From positions 4,402,001 through 4,466,000 of the forward strand of contig JAHEWK010000001.1 of assembly GCA_020740775.1 (NCBI GenBank): a DNA stretch of 64,000 nt. The letters run 5' to 3'. The notes below the pieces were generated by a model, which worked only from the letters and a program-made list of their open reading frames with translations, did not search any database and was not told the origin of the DNA. A program made the position numbers and the translations under genes. Positions 46,201 through 57,664 of this stretch are shown piece after piece. The stretch is from Ilyonectria destructans. Lineage: Eukaryota > Ascomycota > Sordariomycetes > Hypocreales > Nectriaceae. Numbering within the stretch: position 1 is the stretch's first letter; each line of letters begins with the position of its first letter.

Positions 46201-46925
46201 ACGTCCTGGCGGCCACCTCCCGTCCTGATCTGATTGACCCTGCCTTGCTCCGCCCTGGTCGTCTGGATAAATCCTTGCTCTGTGACATGCCGAACGTGGA
46301 GGATCGAGTGGACATCATCAAGGCTTTGTTCCAGAAGGTCCGGCTAGCTGACGAGTTGATTGAGTCTGAAGAGCCTTTGATGGATATCGCACGCCGGACG
46401 GAGGGCTTCTCTGGGGCAGATATTCAAGCCTTAGTGTCTAACGCACAACTGGAGGCGATTCATGATGTCTTGGATGGCGACAGCCCTTCAGCCAATGCTC
46501 GACGGCCGAATGGCCATTCTGGGAAGCCGAACAGCACCCCAAGCTTCGTTCAGTTCCCTTATGGAGCCAACTCTCAGGTCTCCACTGGTGTAACGGCCAA
46601 GAGCAAGTCCGCCGCGGGCATCGAGAACGCATCTATCCTTTCCAAGCTCGACGAGATCAAGATAGCCCGCAAGAGATCGAAGCAGGGGCCGGGAATTCCC
46701 GCCGCTGCTATCGCAGACAACAAGGCACAGGCCAGTGAGCAGAGGGAGGTAGTAATTGGGTGGGATCATCTGATCAAAGCGCTTGACAACACCAGGGCCA
46801 GTATCAGCACTGACGAGAAGGCGCGGCTGCAAAGGATCTACACCGAGTTTGTAGTGGGAAGAAGTGGGCAGATGAAGGATGGCCAGGGCAGTATGGAGAT
46901 TGGAGGGAGGAGTAGTTTGATGTAA
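43211..46925 (+). CDS. pex1: peroxisome biogenesis AAA-ATPase Pex1
   Basis: With Pex6 it forms the hexameric ATPase that extracts ubiquitinated Pex5 from the peroxisomal membrane. Exons 43211-43327 and 43395-46925 give 1215 aa. The N-terminal domain (VSLLVNVNTPAQNVIVEL, VFVGWTGMPSKR, the junction of exons 1 and 2) is the Pex1-type double-psi barrel. D1 has a P-loop TGGMGSGKTS near residue 547. D2 has YGFPGCGKT near 879, Walker B FFDEFDSIAPKRG near 934 and the NQLLTQMDG second region of homology. D1 has the weaker Walker B (VVLDDMDKL), consistent with the known D1/D2 asymmetry of Pex1. The stop is 152 bp from the stop of the convergent nucleotidase gene. Confidence 0.95.
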
Positions 46926-47077
46926 GATATGGATCCTATGACGCGGATAGGTAAAAGCACCCGATAATCTACCAGCTGGTTTCAACAGTCCTCAATGCAT
47001 TTTCTCTCGACGTTCCAACTGTGGTCGTGATCCAGGTGCCTCGCCGAGTTGGTCCTTTTCACCTCGTAACTCGATAT

Positions 47078-48136
47078 TTAGTAAGAAGCGCCCTTGAGAA
47101 TGGCTGACAACTCCTCCAGTACAGCTTCATGAACACCCTCTCTCGCTGCCAGCAATCCCCGGTTCTGACTCAGATCCCTCCCAGCGCCGAAATCAATCGG
47201 CCGTCCATCCAAATCAGTCACTTTGCCGCCTGCCTCGGTGAAGATGAGTTGCGCTCCGGCATGGTCCCAGACGTAGGTCTTCGTTTCCAGTTTCGCGGGG
47301 ACACGCACGTGCAGGTCGCCGCCGCCAACGATCAGCGCTGCGTACCGTATATGCGAGGACCAAACGTCCGTGCTGGGAAACGGAGCGCCGAATTTGTCGG
47401 CGAGCTGGCGGATGAGGTCGTGGCGGGACGATTTGCTCTGGAGGCAGTCGATAATATGGAGGTCTTTGAGGTTGGACGCGGCCTTTAGCGACTCGATGGG
47501 GCGGGCAGATTCGAGTCCGCTGGCAGTCATGGAGCGGATTGACGAGCCTTGTCCTTTTACTGCTGACAGCATAATACCTAGACCTTCGGTGTCTACGCTC
47601 GTCCCCGTCACCTTGCCGTCTTGAAGGCGCAGGTTGGGACATCCCAACACGCCAAGCACCTCGCGCCCGTCCTCGATCAGCGCAAGGGACACAGCATACT
47701 GTTCTCCTCGCAGAAATGTTGCAGTACCATCAATCGGGTCCATGACCCAGAATCGACCTGTCGGACCTCCCTGGCCGTGACCCCCGAGATCGATCAACTC
47801 CAGCATCTCCTCCACTGAGGCCGGGGTCGCAAGCATCTCACCGCTCTCTGGGTCCGCGAGGCTCGCCGAGGATACCAGCTCCCAGACACGATCTCTCAGT
47901 GATGCGTCATTTCGCAACGCTTCTGAGGCCTCCTCTCCGAGGAAGGCATCGCCGGGGAAGACGTCGCGGAGAGTGCTGATGAGAAGGGCCTGGGCGGCGA
48001 AGTCGGCGACGGTGACAGGAGAGGCATCGGCCTTTGTTACTGCGCTGACTGTGGAGAGGACTTTCTTGGTGAGAATAGAAGCTCTCAGTACAGCTAATTC
48101 AGCCAGGTGCCGCTCGCGGGCGAATGGGGCAGTCAT
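47078..48136 (-). CDS. met22: 3'(2'),5'-bisphosphate nucleotidase
   Basis: It converts 3'-phosphoadenosine 5'-phosphate (and PAPS) to AMP (APS), relieving PAP toxicity during sulfate assimilation; it is the lithium/sodium-sensitive Met22/Hal2 enzyme. A single exon encodes 352 aa, as usual. Metal-binding motifs are GEEASE (67-72), VMDPIDGTATF (131-141, with Asp133 and Asp136), and WDHAGAQLIFTEAGG near the C-terminus. The start at 48134-48136 (MTAPFARERH) matches family length. The frame stays open upstream to a real ATG at 48331 (417 aa in total). The extra 65 residues are Arg/Ser/Thr-rich with a single Glu, so an alternative mitochondrial form is conceivable but unproven. Confidence 0.93.
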   Translation of the reverse strand: MTAPFARERHLAELAVLRASILTKKVLSTVSAVTKADASPVTVADFAAQALLISTLRDVFPGDAFLGEEASEALRNDASLRDRVWELVSSASLADPESGEMLATPASVEEMLELIDLGGHGQGGPTGRFWVMDPIDGTATFLRGEQYAVSLALIEDGREVLGVLGCPNLRLQDGKVTGTSVDTEGLGIMLSAVKGQGSSIRSMTASGLESARPIESLKAASNLKDLHIIDCLQSKSSRHDLIRQLADKFGAPFPSTDVWSSHIRYAALIVGGGDLHVRVPAKLETKTYVWDHAGAQLIFTEAGGKVTDLDGRPIDFGAGRDLSQNRGLLAAREGVHEAVLEELSAILKGASY

Positions 48137-48703
48137 GGTGAGGTTGGCTTGGTGGAGTGGTCTGAGGATCAGTGAGATGCTGAGGTGGCAGCGGATGGCT
48201 TTTCGTCGATGGAGCGTTTGCACTGACGTAACTCGGCCGGTTTGTGTGCCCACGCGAATGGGACGTTGCAGGGAACTTTTGGGTTTGCGCCGGAAAGAAG
48301 TTGTTGTTAATGACTCTATGCTGCGGCACATGTACGACGGAGCAACACGTTGTTGTCAGTCCACGATTGGCGAAGTTGTCGGCGATGTTCAACTTGGGTC
48401 TCCACCCACGTTACTAGACGGACGGTGTCCGCAAATAAAAGAACAAATTCGCTCACCCAAGTTTCCAAGCACAACTGAGATTCAAGGTCATAAATCTGGT
48501 ATTGACGCCATAATACCTTGTTCTTCTGGGAGTCTTTACTCTCGTTGACTAAAAGAAAAAAAAAAGAGTATTGCTATTCGCACACAAGTACAAGCCTCTT
48601 TAGCTAAACCCCAGGGCAACTAATATACCTAATATTGGAATTCTTAGACCTTTGGCCTATATTTATTAACAAATTTTCTAAAAAGAATAACGAATGATAT
48701 AAA
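48137..48703. other. nucleotidase upstream region and AT-rich pocket
   Basis: The left part is the nucleotidase promoter, including the in-frame extension to 48331. The right part (about 48540-48700) is markedly AT-rich, with an A10 run and several TTA/TAT words. It ends 40 bp or less from the stop of the deaminase gene. Confidence 0.55.
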
Positions 48704-50724
48704 TCACTTCTCGTCTTTGGTTCCAAAAGCCTGTAAATCGATTCGGAACATCTGCCCATCTAGCCTCAGCATCAACCCATCAGATCCAGTACCACATGCA
48801 GCCTCATTGAGGCTACTCAAGTCATAAATAGGACAGTTCCCGCCAAGAGCAGCGGTAGTTTCCACTGCGGAGAGTCTTTTTGCGATGAACCGTAGGTTCT
48901 TGGATGCACTGGCCGGCGGTTTTGTTGTGTATTCGACATGCAGACTTACGGAGTCCGAAAGTCGTAAGTAGTCCACGTCGCCGCTCTTGACGTCCCGCCA
49001 TTTTACGTTTTCCTGGACGGTGACCGACTCCTCTTCCTTTCCATGAACTGATGAGATGGCGGACACTGCCGACCTATTAACCAAGTTCGCGGCAATGCTT
49101 TGAGCCTGGTCGGACGGCGGGGGAGAAGAAGTTTCTTGGTCATCCGCTTCCTGGGCACTTGAGCTAGTGGTGTTCTGCGGTTTTGTAGTCAAGCCGTTGG
49201 AATAAGAATGTTCACCCTCAGGGACCACTGTATCATCGCTGTCGGAGACTTGCGACTCTTCTGGGTCGCCATTTTCCATTGTCAGAACTGTTGACCTCGT
49301 GCCGATTGTTGATGGTGCTCTGCTTTCGGTAGGATCCTTAATCTCGGTGGCTTCGTTGTTAAGGACTTTGTTGATTCTGCTTATAGCCAAGCGCTCCAAG
49401 TCTATGATAAAAGGCTGGTCCATGGCAATTAGACCATCCGAAGGCAGGCGCCAGCCGGGATAAAGTCTTCCGTGAGTGCCCGGGATGACATAGTCTGTTT
49501 GACGTGATATGAAAGTATTGCAAAGGTAGCAAGCCTCCTTGTTTGAGGCAATTATTCTAGGAGGGTATGAGCTTTGATGCCGTCGCAAATACCAAACTAG
49601 TTGGATTTCAGCATGTACTTTAGACCCTGCTTTGAGACGCTTCAGTGTATTAAGAAACGTAGTGGAAGTTTTCAACTTCTTGGAGAGCAAAGAACCCAGG
49701 TTTTTCATGTTCCATTCCGTCTTGTGAGTGGCCGCAATCCTCTGCAGGGTTTCCTTGAGCTCGGGGAAGTGGTTAGGGGTGCGTTCATACTGGGAGAATG
49801 AAATGGACCCTAGTGACACCGCCAGTGTTGAAGCTTGACGAACGGTTGATAAGTGTCTTGCAATGTTGAGAAGAGTTGAGGCTGATTTCCAATATGATGC
49901 AATCTTCCGGACCTTATCGAAAAAGGCCAGTGGGATAGTTAGGTTTGGAGATATTCTACCTAAGCCGCTTTGAATGATGCTTTCAATGTTCGGAATCTTG
50001 GAAATCTGATAAAAGTCGTACACGATAGCTTCAAGATCTTTGTCCGCCTCTGGTGAGGATTGGTCGATTTCGGGGACCCTTCCACGATATAGACGTAATC
50101 GCTGAATCAAGCTCTGACTCAGAGTAGTGACCGTCTCGATGTTATTACCGTTTGAGAGTGTTCTTAATCCAGTGACGAGATCTCCTAAAACGTTCTCAAG
50201 AGGCGGCTTTGTTCCAGTTTTGGTGAGCCTAGCACGGCTGAGAATCTTCTGGTGGCATGTGGAAACAATGGCACCGAAAACGCGATCGAAGTGGTACTGT
50301 CGGGGACCTGAAGCTATGTGAGCCAGGACCGCCCTCAACTTAAAGCTTCGGACCACTTGCCTGTTGAGACATTCCGCAGAAGGGAGAATATTTTATCAAT
50401 CCCTGCTTTCACAGACTGCAAGTACGGCGATGGAGACGAGTCTTCGGCATTGACTGCTAGCATGATGGTGAGGCCTGACGGGCATTCTTCAACACAAACG
50501 GCGGTGATATTGTTAGAATCATCTCGAACGCTAGACAGAAATGCCAAAGTGGAAGTTAAAAGCCATTCGTCGCGGAAAGAGAGTGTACGGGCTGATCCAG
50601 GGTCTGGTTTGGGGTCCATCATGGGGTGTCGTTCTGGCGGAGCATGATTCCTAGTGAGATAGAACAAGAGTGCAATGTCTTCAGCTAATCGGTCCTGGAA
50701 GCGAGATGTTTCTGAGTCGGCCAT
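48704..50724 (-). CDS. OTT_1508-like deaminase family protein
   Basis: Exons 50724-50361 and 50307-48704 give 655 aa. The only junction that keeps both frames is a GC-AG intron (50360-50308, donor GCAAGT, acceptor TTCAG). The catalytic core is KVHAEIQLVWYLR (His353-Ala-Glu355) followed by NKEACYLCNTFI (Cys381-x2-Cys384): the His/Glu and CxxC zinc site of the cytidine-deaminase fold in the arrangement of the fungal OTT_1508 family. Downstream HGRLYPGWRLP is a further family block. The N-terminal 300 residues are helical. The C-terminal 250 contain an acidic Ser-rich linker and a last conserved-looking part (GDVDYLRLSDSVSLHVEYTTKP). The family is predicted to act on nucleic acids or nucleotides, but no fungal member has an established substrate that I know of. 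No secretion signal is visible. Confidence 0.85.
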
Positions 50725-52336
50725 GTCTCTTGTTCAATAGCAGTACAACCACAGATGATGAGTGTCACTGGGTTAACATAGACTATCGCCTCAAGCAAGA
50801 CCAAGTGGGCAAATATTAGGCTCCACGATGCGATCATTCAGGCCCCCACCACAATGAATAACCATAGGCCTATGCCATAGTGCTTTTTCCTTAATGAAGC
50901 TCATTTGCTCGAAGGGCCAAAGCCACAAGCCAGAGCGAGGAAATGATTGGCCAGTAGGAAATGTATGCGGGAGGCCGACCATGATGATTTCGCTGCCGTG
51001 ACGGTATCAACGTATGAGGAAGCAGAGACATGCAGGGATGCGCTGAGAAGCAGCACTTCTCTGCATTTACAAGCTGGTGATAAGGTGGCTGGGCCAACGC
51101 AGATGGCAGTTGCCAAAAGAAAGAGATGGGAAGGCGTCAAATACCCCTTCCACCTGTTTTCAACAGAAATCATTTTGCGGCCATAGATGTGTCAGTGATG
51201 TGTACAAGTCCAAGAGCACAGAATCTCAGGGTATCGCTCCTTCCTCAGGTAACGTAGACAGGTAGGTAGGTAGGTACCTTCCCCAGGAGTCGGGAGTTGC
51301 AGGTGCAGTGACTGAGGCATCCATCAAAACTCCAGGCCTCAACTTGATCTCGCCATTGTGCCAATCCATATAAAACAACGACCACACCATGGCATTTTTT
51401 GGCTCTTTTTTGCCCTGTTCAATCCAGTCCCCCGGTATCTGCCCTGGTTGCGGACCCTTGTCGAGTACCTCCGCTGCCGGCTCTTGGTCAAGTACGCAGA
51501 GCGTTAGTGGAATCAAATCCCCCCGCTGACGATGGACTCCATACATATGTCACTGACACAGCGCCACGCTCCTCGCCTCCTGCAAAGGGACCAAAGGGGA
51601 AAGGGTCCCATTTTCACGGATTTTTCGCTCATGGGCCCCGGGAAGGAGCAAGCGGATTGCAAATTCGGCTCTGGAGAGTGGCAGTTGAAGGACAATCCCT
51701 GATTCGACAAACGACGTCCGAACCGCACAATGCACTTCGGAGATGTTTGGGTTGGCCCCACGCATCCACCTCCGCACTTCTCGCCCCCAGCGCCACGAGC
51801 TGAACGAGTTATTGGACTGCGTACAGGAGAGAGTCCTCACCTTACAGTTAGTTGGCTTCTCCTCTTCCTCTCCCCACGATCTGACGCTCGCCACTAATTC
51901 CCCAGTAACAGACCCAACCCCCACCTCGGCCCCGCTCTCCCCGGTCAGTCATCCCCTCCGTTCTGTCCTGAGTCCCCTTCTAAGGAATCCCTGCACGCGC
52001 TGGTTCCCTCTATGGCTTCTTCTGGCGTCAGCCCTCTTTGGCCGCTAAATTCCTCCGGGTATCGTCACCGAAGCGGCGCCGGTTTCGCGGGGTTCATCAT
52101 GGCACCCCCTCGAGACTCCAACTAACTAGAAAGGCCCATCCTCCCTCCGCTCACATGGCCGCCTCCTCAACTCCCATACTCCCCCTCACCTCGTTCTTCA
52201 TGGTGCATCGCCGTTCCTCGCTTTGAATCGAGGCTTTGCCCATATCCTCAGCAGCCAGGGACGTCCAGTTCGACCCACCACCACATCCCACCTTGGAGTC
52301 TCCCCTTTGCGACCCGGCCTGGCTTCTACCAGAAGA
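50725..52336. other. intergenic region between deaminase and Zn2Cys6 gene
   Basis: About 1.6 kb between divergent starts. It contains a GTAG microsatellite (51261-51276) and, at the right, a C/T-rich leader of the regulator gene (51850-52336). The frame upstream of the regulator start is open to 52223 but has no ATG. No gene supported. Confidence 0.55.
51261..51276. repeat. GGTA tetranucleotide microsatellite
   Basis: Four copies of ggta lie in non-coding sequence. Confidence 0.7.
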
Positions 52337-54697
52337 ATGAATACTCCAGAATCATCGTCCAGCGTCGAGGCCATGAATGACCAGGCCGCGCATGGGCCTG
52401 CCGCTCCTAAGCGCATTCGGCTTTCCCTCGCTTGTAATCAATGTCGCAAACGCAAGGTGCGCTGCGACGCCGAGACGCCCAAATGCCGGAATTGTGTCTT
52501 GCGCGGCGACAACTGCGAGACTTCAGACCCACGAAGACCCGACGGACCAGCCGTCAGGAAGTGGGCGACCAGAGATGGCCTATTCCCGGGCGAGCATCGC
52601 GAGCATCGCGCAGGTTCCATCAGCGAACGCAGCGCAACTAGCTCTATGATGAGTCTTCAATTCGATCCAACCCTGGCCAATGCCTCCGAATCTACACAAC
52701 CACCACAACAGCAACAACAAAATTCCCCAGGAGGGAAGCAACTCACATGGGTAACACGCGCATACATGGAAAACACCAATACCCGGGATGCGCCTTCTGC
52801 GGAGCAGATGCACGACAGCCCAGATGTTGTCGTCAACACTGATGAAAGCTCTCATCGGGTCAAGGTACGCTACCATTGTGCAGTCTTTTGCATGCCGCCC
52901 TCTCTTGCTAACTCCTATCAAAGTACATGGGCGGCAGCAGTCTCCAATGCCTCTGCGTTTTCGTCGACCTTTACCTGAGTCGAAATGGTCAGACGCCCAT
53001 GTCAGACAAGTTTCGATGGGGAATGAAACATGTCGAGGAGTTTTCCTTGCCGCTCTCCTTCCAGTTGCCCGATCTCCCTCCCACCTCGACCCTCGAACCA
53101 GCTCTACGCACCTTTTTCGATCGCATATACCCCTTGTTCCCCGTTGTTGAGAAAGCCACATTGATGGCCGATATTCAGCGCCTGACAGAACTCCAAGAGT
53201 CCAATGTGAACCGGCTCCAGGGTGCCATCTCCCACCGTGATCTCGCCGCGCTAGCCACAATCTACAGTGTCATCAGCATCGGCACCGATGAGTTTGAGGG
53301 TAACATGACAGAAGCCGGAGAAACATACATCAAGGGGGCATATACCCTACTAGGGCACCTGACCAGCATGCCTTACATTGGCTCTGTTCAAGCTCTGCTG
53401 GTCCTGGCCATCGCTTTACGCGGCAGGGGTAGGTTTCGTCTCCTTCTGTGAAGCAATTGGGCAGGGTTGCTAATCACACTTCCGTTGCAGGCAAGGAAGG
53501 CCAAGCGTGGCATCTTTTAGGCCAAGCCATTCGAATTTCTCACTCAATTGGTTTGCATAGGCATATCTCACTCCAGATGGGTGGCGATATCCCCATCGGT
53601 TCATCACCCGGCTACAAGATGGATCGCGAGCTACACTCTAGGCTTTGGTGGTCTTGCTATGCCTTGGAGAAGCTTATGGAGCTGGAGACTGGAAGACCTC
53701 CAGCTATTTCTGACAACGACTGCGACCAATTACTTCCTCGCATTGACTCCCAACATTCACATGACTACTTTAGCATGTGGGTTTCCCTTGCGAGAATTTT
53801 GGGTCAGATAAGCGAGCACCTCTACCGCCGGAAAATGCCCTCTTCATTCATGCTCATGAGTGAGACCGCACGGCTAGATCAGGCGTTGCTTGACTGGTCA
53901 AAAGCAATGCCCGAAGGCATGAAGCCCGGTCACGATGTGTTTCTCGACGATGAAGGGCAACAACCCTCATATCATCAGCACATTGCCAGTTTTCTGTCGC
54001 TCCAGTACTATCAGGTATGTTCTTCACTCTTCTAGACACGCCGCAATATTAACTTATATGACAGGCTCAAATCACTTTGTTTAGGGCATCGCTCGTCTTC
54101 CCCGAGAAATCATACGCGAACGAGGTCAAAAAGCATGGCTCAAAATTGACAAACAACTTGAGGCTGCTCCAGAACCAAAACATATGTATCGGAGCCGCAA
54201 GGTCCATCATTAAGCAAGTGCTCGAACTTGCGGATCACAATATTCACTCCCTGATATTCACCACGACGCAACCCTTCCTGGCAGCCATCGTCCTCGCCCT
54301 AAATATACTCAAAAATCCACAAAAGCGAATGGGTCGTTCAGACATGGAACTGGTCATCACGGGTACCGAATATGCGAGAGATCACTATCAGCGAATTGGC
54401 CAGCACGAAGAGTTTATCCAGGCGGCTTCGCAACTGCCTGAAAAGTTGAATGCTGCCTTGGAGACCATGTCATTACACAGGGAGCATCGACCCAGTGTAA
54501 CATCTCAAGGCGTTGGAACGCCTCCATCAGCCGACACAAGAATGTCTCCTAGTCTTGAGTCGATGGGTGTGGCACCTTTCACTCAAGCTGATCCATTCTA
54601 TGATCCTTTTCAAGACTTGCCTTTGGACGAATTTTGGTCCATGATTGGTGGAGACTTTGTAATGAACACCAACAATGAACAGAATAGTTTCTTCTGA
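52337..54697 (+). CDS. Zn2Cys6 transcription factor with fungal-specific TF domain
   Basis: Exons 52337-52864, 52924-53428, 53491-54014 and 54065-54697 give 729 aa. The binuclear zinc cluster is Cys33-x2-Cys36-x6-Cys43-x6-Cys50-x2-Cys53-x6-Cys60, with a basic RKRKVRC loop. A short glutamine run follows near residue 122. The middle region is the fungal-specific transcription factor domain: FFDRIYPLFPVVEKATL, then GQAWHLLGQAIRISHSIGLHR, and RLWWSCYALEKLMELETGRPPAI. The C-terminus (PFYDPFQDLPLDEFWSMIGGDF) is acidic/aromatic and could be an activation domain. Targets cannot be told from sequence. The next gene downstream, a PhyH-type dioxygenase, is on the same strand, so local regulation is possible but unproven. 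Confidence 0.9.
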
Positions 54698-55646
54698 GCC
54701 GGATAAAGTAAGATGGAGCAGGATGCTCTGCAGTTACAAATAATTAATGATGAGAACCAAGGCTGTTCTCGCGCCGAGGGACTTGACGCCCTCAAGTCCC
54801 CTCGGCCCGATGTTTTACTTGAGATGATATACGGTAAGCACAAGTCTTCCCTCCATTCGTCAGCAGTTACTAACAACTTTGAATAGATAATCTCTACTGT
54901 AGCTCATGCTTTATTTGCTACGATTATCTTGACGAGGCAGATGGATGTTCGGATTTTGGAGCAATTGGGATAGCAATTAGGTCCTAGTTACGGACTATGT
55001 CTTGAGCATGGTGTTGGAGCTATCACGTCGTCTGTAGATTGTCTAGCATTATTCCATGATACCCGTCAGCGTCTCTCAAATGTATTTTGCCTTCTATTGC
55101 AAATCTACCAACCTGCAAGTACTCTCAAAGCTTCAATTGCCCAACAGCCCTGACATCCGGCCCCACGAAGTATTCCCAGTCGGCCCCACCGAATTGCTCC
55201 GGCCTTGTATGACACCAACAACACACAAAGTGCTCAGGGTGAATACGTTCCTGCCTAGTGACACCCTTTGCAATTACCCCAGATCGTGTGGGGTAACGGA
55301 ACCCCGGTCTGCCGAGTCACACTTGGGGATTTTGGGGTGCATCATATCATGCATGGGACCAACGCCACGATGGCGTCGCCGTGGCCCGGGGCTCCGAACC
55401 GAGCTGAACCGAACCGAGCGAGCCCCCCGTTTTCGGCTCCGCAGACATGGCCGGCCGCCGGCAACACCAACCGGACGCGGTGGAGGAGGCATGATGGACC
55501 TCAGTATGGCTCGGGCACGGGTGGAGAGCACTAGAGCGTCGGCTGGGGCTCTGTGGATGATGATAAAAGCGGCGGCTCGTCGAGTCTGGTGGTGAGGAGT
55601 TGTTCTTGCTCTGTACTCAGACAGACTCCTATCGACGACTTACACA
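54698..55646. other. intergenic region upstream of the PhyH-type gene
   Basis: About 950 bp. The left part is regulator 3' UTR and the right part is GC-rich promoter sequence (55370-55500). Short open frames here have no recognisable features. Confidence 0.55.
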
Positions 55647-56761
55647 ATGGCGACTACGACCATCACCACTACCACCGCTTCCCAGCCTACCTTGACCCTC
55701 CGGCCGGCCGGTGCTAACCGTATGAAGGTCGATGGCACCGACCGCCGCTATGGTGACTGGCGCGATGACCTCGTCCGCGACGGATATGCCATTATCAAGG
55801 GCGCCATTCCCAAGGAGAGGGCGCTGAGCTATGCCAACCGCTTCTATGGTCTTGTTGAGAGTTTGTAAGTTTCTTTGCTTTCTCGGCTTCTTGAGTATAC
55901 GCTTTCCTCTCCCCTTCAACACTAACACGCTCTCCTTTCAGCGGCCTTGGCTACGACCGCAACAACCCCTTGACCGTCCGCCCCGAGAAGCTCCCCGTCA
56001 TCACGGAAAAGGGCATGCTCCTCAACTACGGCGCGGCGCACGAGGACTTTGTGTGGGCCATCCGGTCCGAGCCCGGCGTCGTCGGGACGTTCGAGAGCGT
56101 CTACGACACCGAGGACTTGCTCGTGTCGTTCGACGCCATCAACATCGGCTTCGCCAACCGCACGCACCTCGAGGCCAACAAGCCGTGGCCGCACCAGGAC
56201 CAGGATCCGGACCGCCCGGGCTTCCGCTGCCTCCAGGGCCTCGTCAACCTGCTGCCCAACGGGCCCAACGACGGCGGGCTCATCGTGGCCAAGGGCGCGC
56301 ACCTCCTGAGCGAGCAGTTCCACGACGACATCCGCGGCACCGAGGACCGCATCCCCGCGTGGACCAAGGAGTGGTACGGCTTCACCGACAAGGGCATGCA
56401 GTGGCTGCGCGACCACGGCTGCGAATGGGTCAAGGTCGAGGCGGATCCTGGCGATCTCATCGTCTGGGACTCGCGCGCGCCGCACTACAACGTCCCCGTC
56501 AACGGCGAGCAGGACCGCATGGCCATCTACACGTGCTTCATGCCCGTCACCGACGCCTCGCCCGAGGATCTGCTCCGCAAGAAGCGTGCTTTTGAGGACA
56601 GGGTGGGCACTACACACTGGCCCAACGCCAGACACACCGGCTCGAACGTCGCCAAGCGCAACGGCGAGCCTGATCATGTCGTTCGTGACCGTCCTCTGCA
56701 TGAGCCCATTCTGTCCGAGCGAGCCTTTAAGCTTACGGGCATTCCCTACATCAAAGCGTAG
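55647..56761 (+). CDS. phytanoyl-CoA dioxygenase (PhyH) family Fe(II)/2-oxoglutarate oxygenase
   Basis: Exons 55647-55864 and 55942-56761 give 345 aa. The iron site is the HxD motif WPHQDQD (His157, Asp159) plus the distal His254 in SRAPHYNVP. Arg265 in GEQDRMAIYT fits the 2-oxoglutarate carboxylate-binding residue. The N-terminal Thr-rich run (MATTTITTTTAS) is probably disordered; no peroxisomal PTS1 is present (the C-terminus is PYIKA). Similar fungal proteins are annotated only as PhyH family, and the substrate (fatty acyl, alkyl or secondary metabolite) is unknown. Exon 2 is strikingly GC-rich at third codon positions, so all three forward frames and one reverse frame are open for long stretches. 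Confidence 0.9.
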
Positions 56762-57664
56762 AGGGATATGAGAACTTGAGAGACTTTAAGGGGGGGAGGT
56801 GGGAAAGCCCCTGGTGGAACTATGAGACATGGAATTGCATCGTGGCCGACTGTATAAAAGAGGAGTGTGGCTGGGCGTCTTGTATCTCGGGGGCTACAAA
56901 TCTTGTACATGCATAACTGTCCACAGAAGTAGCTTGGACGTCTTAAGAAATCATCTGTTAACCTCGTCGTGCCGTCCGTCCCTCTTCCCTTCTCCCTGTA
57001 ACGTACACGACAATCAAGTCACCGACTCGATTGACTTTTGATTACGATAAATCACAAAACATCACTCAGTAAGTACAGCCAAAATCTTAGTCTTCGGGTT
57101 TGTCATTGAGTTATATATATTTAATCCTCTATGGAACCAAGCAAATCCCTACGCTTGGCCCTCATCGCTCTTTTCCTTATACCTGTAACAAAAAGCCATC
57201 TAACAGGGGGCGGCTCATCCCATTGCGTGCGCCTCCTCTCTCCATGGCCAAGGCCTTCTGCCAGTGAGCAGCCGTCACAGTTGCTAAGTGGCCGTCAGAT
57301 CGTGACGCACGAACATCATTCTCCATAGAAGAGAAAAAGAAAAAAGTCCAAAAAAAAAACAGAGCTAACAACACATCGATGCCACATCCTGTGACATGTC
57401 GTAATTTTTTGGACAGGCCGGACGATGAAAAATCAAACATGGCCGACTGGAATCTCTCTCCACGCGCTTCCTTTACCATGCAAATCCGGGTATGATCTGT
57501 CAAGCTTTTCGCTCTGGGAAAACCCCTGCCAACCTGTGTACCAAACGCCAAACCATGCAGAAAATGCCAATGTTGCTCACGTCGTCGGGATACAATCCAG
57601 GCAACGGTTCTGTTCGTATATGTTGTAGAGGCCATGTCGACAACAGCCCCGAGTGCGTATGATA
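56762..57664. other. convergent 3' region (PhyH-type gene / chd1)
   Basis: About 900 bp with A/T-rich stretches (57045-57125 and 57320-57365). No coding gene recognised. Confidence 0.55.

Noticed and set aside
52223..52336. An N-terminal extension of the Zn2Cys6 regulator
   Set aside because: The frame is open but contains no ATG. The first ATG (52337) gives the usual short tail before the zinc cluster.
55831..56701. Long open frames on both strands overlapping the PhyH-type gene (254 and 259 codons)
   Set aside because: They arise from the GC-rich third positions of exon 2. Only the PhyH frame has the iron and 2-oxoglutarate residues.
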